This document shows, piece after piece, positions 41,001-51,300 of a stretch of 64,000 nt of DNA. The notes beneath the pieces are model-generated. The model worked only from the letters and a program-made list of their open reading frames with translations, did not search any database and was not told the DNA's origin. Each line of letters begins with the position of its first letter. Position 1 is the first letter of the stretch. This DNA comes from Phymorhynchus buccinoides (taxonomy: Eukaryota > Mollusca > Gastropoda > Neogastropoda > Raphitomidae): the NCBI GenBank assembly GCA_017654935.2, contig CM065706.1, positions 10,952,183 through 11,016,182 of the forward strand, written 5' to 3'. Made by a program: the position numbers and the translations under genes.

Positions 41001-41879
41001 TCAAATCAGCCAAATTTACTTTCAGTTGCGGCCAAAGAAAAAGTTTCCGAGATTAAACATCATTTATTAATATACACGGACGGTTCTAAGATCTCCGATT
41101 CACAGATAGGGTGCGCTTTTACTATTCCAGCCCTCAAGATTACTAAATCCTTTCAATTAAATTCAAAAATCTCAATATTTAGCGCAGAACTCTGGGCAAT
41201 TCTTGAGGCCTGCTTTTTTATAAACGAGTTTCAAAAATCATTGTATCAAGTGACAATCCTCACAGATTCCTTATCCTCGATACAAGCATTGCAAAATAAT
41301 ACAAAAAATAGAAGAAAAATCATACAAGAGATACAAAACCTTATTCATCAAATAAGAATTAAAGGTACTGATTTAACCATTATGTGGATTCCCTCCCATT
41401 TGGGACTCACAGCAGCCAAAAGGGCAGCTGAACACATTGAGGGTCAGTCTATAAACATTAAATTGTCTCTGTCAGAGATTAAAAACCATTTAAAACGTTG
41501 TGTGTACCGGAGATGGGCGGAGGAATTGGATTCCTATTTAGAAGCCCAACTCCGGTACAGGAAATTTATCAGTGGTGGTCTTCACCTGCCCGTTCCCCAT
41601 AAAATTCAAGGCAGAATCAACAGATTCTATACTAACTCTATTCGATGTAAATTTAGGGACACCCCATGTAAATGTGGAAAAATGTTTAGTCTGAAGCACA
41701 TGTTTGACCCCTGTAGTCAAATAAAAAAGGAACTACAACCTGTTATAAACAAATGCAAACAAAACAACTTAATATATAATGAAAAGAACATTTTAAACAA
41801 ACACCATAAATTAGGTTGGTCACCAATGGTTTGGCTCGCTGAGGCAATTGGCCAGGTGTCATTCAAACACCTTGTTTAA
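38088..41879 (+). CDS. LINE ORF2, endonuclease-reverse transcriptase-RNase H
   Basis: The open frame begins at 38088 after an in-frame TAA; the conserved endonuclease start LNVLQWNCRAL is at 38121, but the first ATG is 38397, inside the domain. So either the start codon has been lost or translation reinitiates at a non-AUG codon. EEP endonuclease: VGDFNAHH and SDHKPI motifs present, but the catalytic Glu motif (normally LQET-like) reads LCLQSIRL. Reverse transcriptase: KATGDDPI, PISLTPHLGKIYERI, FFDIKGAYDSV, GVPQGSIIAP and YADD (40143-40154). RNase H: IYTDGS, FSAELWAI, LTDSLSS and SHLGL, with the usual final Asp region reading AKRAAEH. A Cys-rich C-terminal stretch (CKFRDTPCKCGKMFSLKHMF) follows. 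No frameshift or premature stop. Confidence 0.9.
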   Translation, partial: NPLFFTIPHEGLNVLQWNCRALNTTQDYLIQFLANSQISYQILCLQSIRLTYGKLPNITGYYYPPTVSNKVDKISTATYIHKSLNYIEVPTPEENLIGLRYSTMIQTKVNNEFINILNIYYPKGYSKVPISNWLSNLSADKSWLIVGDFNAHHISWEPFCTKTYSDTSLYNEINDSQLILLNDGSSTYYPDASTHFYPKAIDLSLASPNLLINHEWYTYSDPLHSDHKPISIQLNLATNNTNLPPEPKFNFEKANWPLFQSLLSKHTIEDLNDLNREVYYDNIRKKILIAANLAIPTTIPPSKPHSKPWWNEEIKKAIKNKKRKYNFFDLHPTSPNFDEKLKAEKECDDLINEAKQNYFNKEDIIDFKDLGKAWKRLKRIQNKGYNINTRVLDGDKLTTTDSDTADVLASRFAQASQTKHLPVFQRDKRKVNYCFEKSNDNSHTINAPLKITELAAAINMIRKTNKATGDDPISYTIIKKLPPSFLKVLHHFYSGCWAEGEIPNAWKEAQVVWIPKPGKPARDPASYRPISLTPHLGKIYERIVKSRLDFYLEKNNVLPKFQAGFRKHRCCMEQVIRLTSYVKKAFARRRKVLATFFDIKGAYDSVWHGRLLDKVSSLGIHGNMFNFIQNFINNRALRVKVGSSVSKIHRIDMGVPQGSIIAPTLFNIMIHDISKLKLKNCQISMYADDIAIWSSAFTKSSKALAIYLQNHQTNTSLIIDYLQKNGFSLSPDKCEFMCFRHNLIQKNININILGQPKSMTNKVKFLGVVLTPRLNWSPHIDHLCRKAIKGTNFIRIISSQTWAQNSKFLVLLTQALVRSRLTYGMEAFHNITDNLVNKLQIIELKALKAALNVPKFANTNMIYGIIGWIPIKHLMKLNTSTFLTRLYATNHFSIESFKEEFEDPFYNHPSFQQQKPTIAQKVCNPLDYSREMLSLAGLEIDDIETHPKFPIPHWEWESAHFDTALHQMYSKSNQPNLLSVAAKEKVSEIKHHLLIYTDGSKISDSQIGCAFTIPALKITKSFQLNSKISIFSAELWAILEACFFINEFQKSLYQVTILTDSLSSIQALQNNTKNRRKIIQEIQNLIHQIRIKGTDLTIMWIPSHLGLTAAKRAAEHIEGQSINIKLSLSEIKNHLKRCVYRRWAEELDSYLEAQLRYRKFISGGLHLPVPHKIQGRINRFYTNSIRCKFRDTPCKCGKMFSLKHMFDPCSQIKKELQPVINKCKQNNLIYNEKNILNKHHKLGWSPMVWLAEAIGQVSFKHLV

Positions 41880-42300
41880 ATCTGAACTATTTTTACTGGT
41901 GGGAATAGAGTCCCTCTGGTGTGTGGGCCGTATACCTGTCTGCATTCCCGCCCCCTTTACCCCCACTTCCCTTTTTATCTAAAATGTGCGCCTGATGGGC
42001 TGAAGTGACTCTTTTGAGCCCACTATTTTTTAAAAACCCCTCTCCTATGCAGATGGGTGTCCGGCACACACAACGGAGGTATCTTTCGTAACCGTTGCGT
42101 TTAACGCTTGTGCTCCCCCCCCTTTTTGGGACTGCCCATGCGGTGTCCTGTCACTGCTCGGGGCGGAGAGGAGGGGTCCCTTCCCCTCCCTCCCTCCGTC
42201 CCGAGCATACAGGAGTCGTTAACCATCCCCACCCTCAACTCTTATACCATCCTCTTAAAAACCATCTAACCATAAATAACAACTTTTATTAATCTCACTT

Positions 42301-43555
42301 ATTTCACATTCCACCGTGACATCAGGGGCGGGGGAGTCTTTGTTGCTACCCCCCCCTGGGATCAGATGGAACACATAAGATTATTTACAACAATGGTGGC
42401 CTCTGGCGGTATGTTCCCCTACTCATAAACAACTTTATATAAAATAATGACCTCTCACTAGATTTTATCTAGTTAAATAACTAAATCACATACGGTCAGG
42501 TAAGACCAAAATATACATAAAACAAACTAGATTTTAATAGCAACTTTTAATATAACTATGGAACCTTAATAGTTATAAACTTGTCCTTTTTATCAAATCT
42601 TAACTTATTTTACATATTAAACAATTTTAAGACATAGATTTTAACAAAACAATTTTAAAGCTATAGGGTTTAGTCCCGTAGCTTGACTAGAGTAGAACAT
42701 AAATTTTTAACACAAAATTTTATAAATTCACATACGTGAAAATAACATTATACTTTGCCCTATGGACAATATTAAATAAATTAAATACTTGTTAAAACTT
42801 TAACATAGTTTAAAAATTCAACTTAGTTATAATTTAAATATTAAACAATAACGTCACTTGTAAAAAGTTTAAACAGTTTGTCTGTAAAAGTGGTGTACAT
42901 AATAACAATGTACATATTAATATTAATAGCCTTATGGCCAAAAACTTTTTTGACAGTTGTCTTTGTATCAAATAAATTTATAATTAAAAACCTCTAGGTA
43001 ACTATTAGTTGTGTTTGGTCCCAAGGGACCAAAACCTAATAGGATAGCCTTATATAAAAAATGTACATATACAAAAAGGAAATAAAAGAATAACTTGTAC
43101 TTTTTCATAACTTTTTTGAAAAGTTTTTTTAAACTGTACATTAGCTTGAACACAGGCTTCTGCCTGTCAAGAATTTTAATAATAAAGCTCGTCCCGAGCA
43201 CAAACACGGATTGTTTTTATCCAATTGCTCAGTTGAGCCTAAAATGCATGAATTTTAAACTGTAGCCCTGGGGTTTTTTAATCAGACCTCCCCCAATCTG
43301 CCAGACTTAAAAGCAAACAGCTAAATATCTTTTAAAAACAAAATATTTTACTACAAACTTAAATTTTATATTCTTCAGCTTGCGCTATTAAAATAAAAAA
43401 CTCTTTATAAACTTTGATAAAATAAATAACTTATTCTTCTAAAAACTTCATCTTATAAAAACTTAAAATCCACCTTTTTCTAGGATCTTTATAAATCAAA
43501 ATGCCTCAAATAGCCTGTTGGCTCAGAGGGCGTAAAATCTCTATTTTTCTCTCTC
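42301..43555. other. AT-rich block between LINE and MSH6 promoter
   Basis: Very AT-rich (roughly three quarters A+T by eye) with many TTTAAA/ATAAA words, unlike both the LINE coding part and the gene introns. Contains no ORF of note. It may be the LINE 3' UTR, another element, or an organelle-like fragment; I could not decide. Confidence 0.45.
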
Positions 43556-43642
43556 TCCTTCCACTCGAAACCGGAAGTAAGCTAAAGATCGCGGGAAAAA
43601 TTGCATGTCTTCTAAGAAATAGTGCTAGACAAGAAACAAGAT
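43556..43642 (+). promoter_or_regulatory. MSH6: MSH6 proximal promoter / 5' UTR with ETS and E2F motifs
   Basis: ACCGGAAGTA (43570-43579) is a consensus ETS/GABP site and GCGGGAAA (43591-43598) a consensus E2F site, 45-70 bp before the ATG and preceded by a CT-rich stretch. This pairing suits a replication-coupled repair gene expressed at G1/S. Function inferred from motifs only. Confidence 0.6.
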
Positions 43643-43808
43643 ATGTCTAAAACTCCCAAACAGCCGCCTAAACAAGGCAACACACTTTTTTCTTATTTTA
43701 CTAAGACGCCAAAGCAACAGACAACGCCGACGAATGACAAGAAGGTGCTGTCGCCTCGCCGATCACCAAACAGTAAATCAAGTCCGAAGGCTGCTACAAA
43801 GAATGATG
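43643..43808 (+). CDS. MSH6: MSH6 exon 1, PCNA-interaction motif
   Basis: 166 nt, ends in phase 1 with GATG|GTCAGT. The start ATG at 43643 was chosen because it opens MSKTPKQP and puts a PIP-like motif QGNTLFSYF at residues 11-19. The motif keeps Leu15 and Tyr18-Phe19, but Gly12 sits where the usual Gln would be, the Gln being one residue earlier. The rest is basic and Ser/Thr/Pro rich. Confidence 0.92.
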
Positions 43809-43996
43809 GTCAGTGAAAGAGCGGGAGGGTGTGGGGGTGCGTGTTTGGGGAGTTCCTAGACTGCACCTTTGTCGAAATGTGAATATTACCGTAACCTTCA
43901 CTTATGTTATACACACTCACTGACTAAGAGACACAGACAGACAGACACACACACCTCTCGCGCATGGGTACACACACAGTGACACACACACACACA

Positions 43997-44043
<47 letters not shown>

Positions 44044-45281
44044 TGATACACTCATGAGTCATACAGAGATAATACAACGACAGAACCGTCAAATCAAAAT
44101 GATGACGGCAGTTTTTAAACAAAAGAATACACATCTCGCGCGCGTCGCAGTAAAAAGTGTAGCTCGTGCAAATCTGCCGCTCGCTACTAGTACTATGGGA
44201 CTGAGTGTGTATTTGTGACATTGAGCATGAACCACAAATTTCACTTTTTTGTAGGGATAGGGTTAGGGTTAGGTTAGTGGTTCAAGTAAAGAAAGAATGA
44301 AATTTGTGGTTGTCGCAAATACACACTCATAGTAGTGAGCGGCAGATTTGCTCGAGCTACACTTTTGACTGCGACAGCGCACACACTCCAGAGTGACACA
44401 CACAGTGACACATAAATTAGACAAGTCAATTATATACACACGAGGCGCTGTGGCCGGTTGGTTCGAGTCACAGCTCGTAATCCAACAGGTTTGTGGGTGC
44501 GGTGGGTTCGAACCCGGCTGGTCACGGTGTTGTATCCTTGGGAAAGATACTTTACTCCTATTTCCTGATCCTTCGGATGAGACCTAAAACCGAGGTCCCG
44601 TGTGTGAACGCACGCACAACAAGATCTTGCGCACACGTTAAAGCCCATTCCACTATTCGGTACAAGTAGACCGTGTGTGCCGATGGAATGGATAACACGA
44701 GCTCACAAAGCATGCATCCTGTGCACCAATAGCAATCTAAATGAAGACTTTGGGCGTGGGGCAGGATAAGCATCCCCAATCGGAAGAAGTCATACTCATA
44801 GCTCACTGGATACCTGTGGTGACTTGTGGTTGTCTCCCCTCTTTCTTTCCTTTTGTTGTTGTTATTCTTTTATATCTTTTGTTTAAATTCTCTCTTTGAA
44901 CAACCTCTTCAGTCTTCACCCATTCTTTGTGGCTAGCAAGGAAATATATAGCAAACTAGCCGGTTACTACCCGCTTCGCGGATTAATAAAAAAATTAAAA
45001 AAAAATTGGACAGAGCCAGGTTCGAACCCGGAACGTTTGTGTGAGTACACGACGACTTAACCATTAGGCTATTTTATCTTGCTGCTGTCTGTTGAAAATT
45101 TTGCCTTATAGTTGTAAAAAGCAGTGGGTAGAACCACTGACCTGGCCGACTCGCTTTCTAATTACGCTAATTACGGAGCGTGTTGCAAAATGTAATGTAC
45201 CCTATGTTACCCCGGGATCATCCATCTGGATACTGTGAAAGTTTGGCGGCGATAAAACCACGCTAAATATAGTTTTATCCC

Positions 45282-45343
<62 letters not shown>

Positions 45344-48300
45344 CTTGCATATATTTAGATATAACTAGTGTAAGTAATGCAATTTTGCAGAGGCGACACA
45401 ATTTGCCTGCGGAGACCTGGTGTGGGCCAAGCTGGTCGGATACCCGTGGTGGCCCAGCCTGGTGTGTAACCACCCCACCACCCTGAAACACACCAAAGGA
45501 GGGAAGAAACCCGAAGTCCACGTGCAGTTTTTCGACACGCCCCCGACGCGCGCTTGGGTCAGAGCCAGGTGGGTGCTTGTGTGATTGTGCACGGACGAAA
45601 TGATGTTTTATGTCCTCCCGATCTTTACAGGATCATATGGGACATTACTAATTATTAATGAAGTTAAAGAGGGAAAGGTGAGTTTTTGTGTGTGTGTGGA
45701 TAAAGTTAGATTTTCTAATGAATTTTGTTGGGAATTTTGTTTTGATGCCATGGCATCATTGTGCATGTATATAATATGTGTTTTATGTGAAGGAGTGTTC
45801 TGCATGTGTGTGTGTGTGTATGTGTGTGTGTGTGTGTGTGCGTGTGTCACACTGCATGAAAAGTCGGCTCCTATTTTTTATGCCCAGTATTTCATTTCAG
45901 CATATCCTGACACACAAGGCATGACCCATGTTCATATCCTCGTAATCCATCTCCAAATAGAGAAATTCTTTGTCTTTTTGACAGCGATGTGAAGCCATAC
46001 ACCTTTAAATAAAGAAATTATTTTTCTTTGACAGCAATGTGGAGCCATACAACAGCTATAAATAATGCAGCAGAAAGGTCAATATGGTGGTAACTTAGTT
46101 ACTACATCTCAAAGTTAAGTTACTACATCTCAAAATAAAGAAATTCTTTGTCTTTTTGACAGCGATGCGAAGCCACACATCTCCCAACTGAAGAAATTCT
46201 TGTTTTTTGACAGCAATGCTAAACCATACAACGGCACGGACTCGGCGGAATGTCAGTGAGGTGGTATCTTAACTCTTAACGCCTTATACCGCTTGACACT
46301 GCTAGTGGCCCGTAGTCCTAAACCGCTTGAAACCGCGCCGATCCACCCACGTTGTTTAGTCATATTGCTAAGGAAGTGAGAACTCTCTGATGGAGAAGGT
46401 AAGCTTTAACGACATCCAGAAAGCATTCGACTTCCTGTTTCTATGGCGGCGATTGTGCACGGAGCTCGATTGAAGGCTAAATTTGATCAATTTTCTTCAA
46501 ATATTTTGGGACAAATTTTTTTCATCAAAATGGCGGCGTTCCGAACGATGCATGACGATGTTATCGATGTTTTTACCGATAAATTGTGTGCCAATCATGC
46601 TTTTGGACTTAGTTATAGGGGCCAGAGTGAAGTGAATGTTGAGACTCGTGCTAGGCTACTGCAGTGCATACTCTCTACTATGGTTAACTTTGACTATCAA
46701 TCGGCAGAAAATCAGTCGAACGATTCCGACAACCGGTCATCTGCCGAGCATTTGGACACTGTTTTAGACAGTGAATTAGATATATTTAATGCATTTTAAT
46801 GGACTTACGGTACTGTAACACTTATTACAAAGCTTGTAGATGCTTTCCAAATGAAAACTTTGATTTGTGATTGAAAATCTGAAGATCGGTAATGAGACCG
46901 ACAGGTGAGTGTTTCAGAAACTTTTTTCACCTTTTGATTACATCATCGGAATGCTACAAAAAGGCAAGTAATATGTTTATTTTACAAGTGCTTGCAGTGT
47001 CTCTTTGATCGTTCTAGTGACTCAATTTGCAATGTTTCAGTAACAAACACACAACACATGTTTTTTTTTACATCTTTATTGAACACACCGTTATTATTGA
47101 TATTTCGTAATAATCAATCAAACTAAATACATCGAATACATCAGGTTGGCAAAAATAACATCATCAATACAGAAAACAATATCATAACAACACTATTACA
47201 AAGTTTCATAAACTTTGATTCACAAATAATTTTATAATAAATTTTTTAATAAGCATACCCATTTCAGCTCCATTTTGCCAAATCCTTCTGGGGAAGAGAG
47301 TCGGACTTAGTGAATTTCTTCTGAGGACTTAAGAGTTAAGTTACTATATCTCAAAATAAAGAGATTCTTTGTCTTTTTGACAGCGATGTGAAGCCATACA
47401 TCTTTAAATATTTTTTTTAGGGACAGCAATGTGAAGCCATACATCTCCAACTAAAGAAATTCTTGTTCTTTGACAGCAATGTGAAGCCATACATCTCCAA
47501 CTAAAGAAATTCTTGTTCTTTGACAGCAATGTGAAGCCATACATCTCCAACTAAAGAAATTCTTGTTCTTTGACAGCAATGTGAAGCCATACATCTCCAA
47601 CTAAAGAAATTCTTGTTCTTTGACAGCAATGTGAAGCCATACATCTCCAACTAAAGAAATTCTTGTTCTTTGACAGCAATGTGAAGCCATACATCTCCAA
47701 CTGAAGAAATTCTTGTTCTTTGACAGCAATGTGAAGCCATACATCTCCAACTAAAGAAATTCTTGTTCTTTGACAGCAATGTGAAGCCATACATCTCCAA
47801 CTAAAGAAATTCTTGTTCTTTGACAGCAATGTGAAGCCATACATCTCCAACTGAAGAAATTCTTGTTCTTTGACAGCAATGTGAAGCCATACATCTCCAA
47901 CTAAAGAAATTCTTGTTCTTTGACAGCAATGTGAAGCCATACATCTCCAACTAAAGAAATTCTTGTTCTTTGACAGCAATGTGAAGCCATACATCTCCAA
48001 CTAAAGAAATTCTTGTTCTTTGACAGCAATGTGAAGCCATACATCTCCAACTAAAGAAATTCTTGTTCTTTGACAGCAATGTGAAGCCATACATCTCCAA
48101 CTAAAGAAATTCTTGTTCTTTGACAGCAATGTGAAGCCATACATCTCCAACTAAAGAAATTCTTGTTCTTTGACAGCAATGTGAAGCCATACATCTCCAA
48201 CTAAAGAAATTCTTGTTCTTTGACAGCAATGTGAAGCCATACATCTCCAACTAAAGAAATTCTTGTTCTTTGACAGCAATGTGAAGCCATACATCTCCAA

Positions 48301-51300
48301 CTGAAGAAATTCTTGTTCTTTGACAGCAATGTGAAGCCATACATCTCCAACTAAAGAAATTCTTGTTCTTTGACAGCAATGTGAAGCCATACAACGGCTC
48401 GGACTCAGCGGAATGTCAGCGAGGTGGTCAGTTCTTCACGCTCAACACGCAGATCCGGAAAAACGCAGAGGAGGCGGACAAAGCTCTGAAAATGTCGACG
48501 GAGGATCGACTGAAACTGGTGGCCCATCTGCAACCCTCTGACGACGAAGATGACGATGATGAAGGAGATGATGATGTCGGTGCTAACGAGTTGATGGATC
48601 TGGATTGTAAGTGAAATTTTAATTAGTACTCTGCCATATCAGTGAATGAAGGGCTGTTGAGATCGTTTAGGTTTGTTTGTTTCTTCGCTGGCGTGTGTGT
48701 GTGTGATAGTATCGTATTTTATGGACTGTAAGGCAATACTTTTTTTCCTAGACTCAGACTGAGACCCCTGCGCCTTATAATGTGACTGATAATATAGCTA
48801 AGAAACTATAATAACAAAATCTGAATTTTGTTAGACCACATTCACCTCCTCAATCAAGTTTAGATACTATACAGACAACCCCCTATTTTACGACCCTCTG
48901 TTAAGCGACCACCTCTCATTTGAGAACGGATTTGTTGGCACGGATGCATTTTACTATGTAAACGACCTCTCTTAAACGACTTCCTCTAAAACACGACTTA
49001 CGACCGCCATTTTGTTGACATTTTTTGGGGACATTTTTTGTTGTTGCCATTTTTACGACCGTTGTTGTCGTCTGCATAGACTTCGAGCAAAGGGAAACAA
49101 CCACGGTCAAGGGCCTGAAAGCGGAGTCGCTTCCCTTGTTGTAGAAAAGATGGCGGAAAGCGTAGGAAAAGCACGAAAACCACTGACTTTGAAAAAGAAA
49201 ACCACTGACTTTGGACGAGAGTGGAGGTGATTAACAGAAGTCGGCGAAGTGAAACTGTAATACATCGATTGCACAATCCTATGGAGTTGGAAAGACCCAA
49301 ATCCAGTTTTAATATGTCAAGTCAAGTCAAGTCAAGTCAAGTCAAAATTTTATTTAAAGAAGGACATTGAATAAGCAAAATATACATGCTTCATTGTATG
49401 TGTGTCATTGTATGTGTGCATGAAGAAGAGAGTATGAACTGTGCTGAACTTTTTCTTTCTACGGCTGCCAGTGAAAACCTCCGTCATACGACCCCTCCAA
49501 TTTACTACCGATTTTTCCGGACATTTTGGAAGTCTTAAAATAGAGGTTTGTCTGTATTGAATACTGGTACAATATGAAAATTCTAAGATAAACCATAGAC
49601 CACATTCACCTCCTCAATCAAGCATAGATCTATAGAATACTGGAAATTTATAATCATGCTGCTCTCTTGTCTACTCTTGTCATATTTCTCAACTAGTTTT
49701 ACTGATTTGCATATCTGAATGTTTGCATATATATTCATTGACCAATGAAATGAATTTTTTTTTTTTTTTTTAATTTTCCAGCTGACATATTTGATGCGGA
49801 GATGTCTGACGAAAACGATGACAGCATCAAGGAGAACAAGGCGAAAGAGGTATTAGGATTAAGTTAACACCACCACCACCCCTCTCCCAATCTTCCATCG
49901 TCTTTTTTACCTCTTCTGCTAAGAGTTCATGCTTTGACCTTTGGCCTACCTGATTTGTTAGTCTATGAAAAAAGAAAATGAACTCGTTTGAAATTCGAAA
50001 TTTTATGGATGGTTTGGAAATTACTTTTAGAATATTTCTTGTATTTTTGTGTGTGTGTGTGGCTTTTTCTGATATTAGATTTAAAAAAAGAGGAAATGTT
50101 TTGCTTCTTGATATTTAGTACCATTACTCTAAGTTTTATGTATGAATGTTAGTAAAACTGTTGTGGACAGCAAGATATTTATGATGAGAAAACACCTGCT
50201 GGAAATGTGTGTGTATGTGCGCGCGTGTGTGTGTCCGTCACTATGCGTGCGTGTGTTTGATTCACTAAAATGTATTCCCAAATCCCAGCAATGATTACTG
50301 GTAATAGTTATAGAAATTTGAATTGTTTAGGATATTTTTATTATGTCAGAAGAATTGTGCATATTATATAATCAGTTCACCCCAAAGGTTCAATAAATTT
50401 AAAGCTTTGGGGGGCAATGTGTGGATGTCTCGTGCCTCCATACGGGGAGCTGAATGACCCCACCCCCTCAACAAGTCTCTCCCCAGGGATACCCAGGATC
50501 TTTCATACAAATGGTTCCCCCACCTTCTGGAAGTTCTGTTTGTAACTTCCTCTAACATGTCACTCTCTTTTACTCTGCCTTTTTCATTTTGTTTTCTGTC
50601 ATCTACTATCTTTCTAACTTATTGGCCCATTCTCCTGCCTTTTTTCAAAAAACGTTTTTGAAATAATTTTTTTCCTTTTGAGCTCCCCCGAAATCTCAAT
50701 GCAGCCGGGAGATCAGTGAAAACTGAAAACTGGACTCATATATCATACATGCCGCACCCTTTATGGCCATATGGTCTGGGAACGAGCTCCCCCGAAATCG
50801 GAATGTGTTTGCTGAATGCAGCAGGGACACAGCTGATTCTAGAGCGCGGGATTGGTACAATCCCCCGAAAATCTGTTCCTTCCCGCGATAATCGAGTCTT
50901 AATGCTCCTGCACATTTGCAGAACTGCCCGCTGTTTTCACTGATCGCTGCGGGCATGGCGTTCTTCGTCTGCAAAACCTGTTGTCTAGGCTACACAAACT
51001 GGTCAACCAATCAATCGCGTTCATCTCATTCATCTTGAATACCGACGAGAACTTGCGAGAGTTTAAGCCGCCATATTGGATTTCTTCCAAAATGAAGCGC
51101 GTAGCCACGCTCCTTGATTTTGACTTTCGCGGAGGCAAAGGGGAAAAAAAGCAGTCTGTGCCACATGATGAGTCAGAGTGTGGAGAAGAGCTTGAAGAAA
51201 CGGCGACTACATCCAAAAACTTGGAGAAGCAGCCCGATAACAGCGCCAGTGCAAGGGAACACCGGTTCCAAGACGACTGGCTGAATAAGTGGCCATGGCT

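Larger units (their letters stand above)
36537..42300 (+). mobile_element. Non-LTR retrotransposon with RNase H domain (I/Nimb-like), near intact
   Basis: A LINE in the RPN2-MSH6 intergenic region: a roughly 190-bp GC-richer 5' UTR, ORF1 with three zinc knuckles, a 23-bp gap, ORF2 with AP-like endonuclease, reverse transcriptase and RNase H, then a 3' UTR. Presence of both EEP endonuclease and RNase H with a CCHC gag places it in the broad I/Jockey group; I/Nimb-like is my best guess. Both ends are approximate: I could not find a target-site duplication or clear 3' tail, and the AT-rich region to about 43540 may belong to it. Little decay in the ORFs suggests a fairly recent insertion. Confidence 0.85.
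45970..48376 (+). repeat. Array of acceptor plus partial MSH6 exon 3, old and new parts
   Basis: New part, about 47422-48376: an exact 50-bp unit (GACAGCAATGTGAAGCCATA, CATCTCCAACTAAAG, AAATTCTTGTTCTTT) repeated 19 times before the true exon, near identical except CTGAAG for CTAAAG in the copies around 47701, 47851 and 48301. Old part, 45970-46265 and 47370-47421: at least five diverged copies; the one at 46208 retains longer exon sequence (AACGGCACGGACTCGGCGGA) with an in-frame TGA. A transposon splits old from new. Each unit keeps a pyrimidine tract and TTTGACAG; reading from any of them reaches TAA within nine codons. Confidence 0.93.

Noticed and set aside
45010..45080. Functional tRNA gene
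   Set aside because: A- and B-boxes present but acceptor ends do not pair; better a SINE head or pseudogene.
47422..48390. CRISPR-like array (regular 50-bp repeats)
   Set aside because: No unique spacers; units are identical head to tail and carry a splice acceptor, in a eukaryotic gene.
47551..48390. 149 and 79 aa minus-strand ORFs
   Set aside because: Translation of the exon 3 array on the wrong strand.
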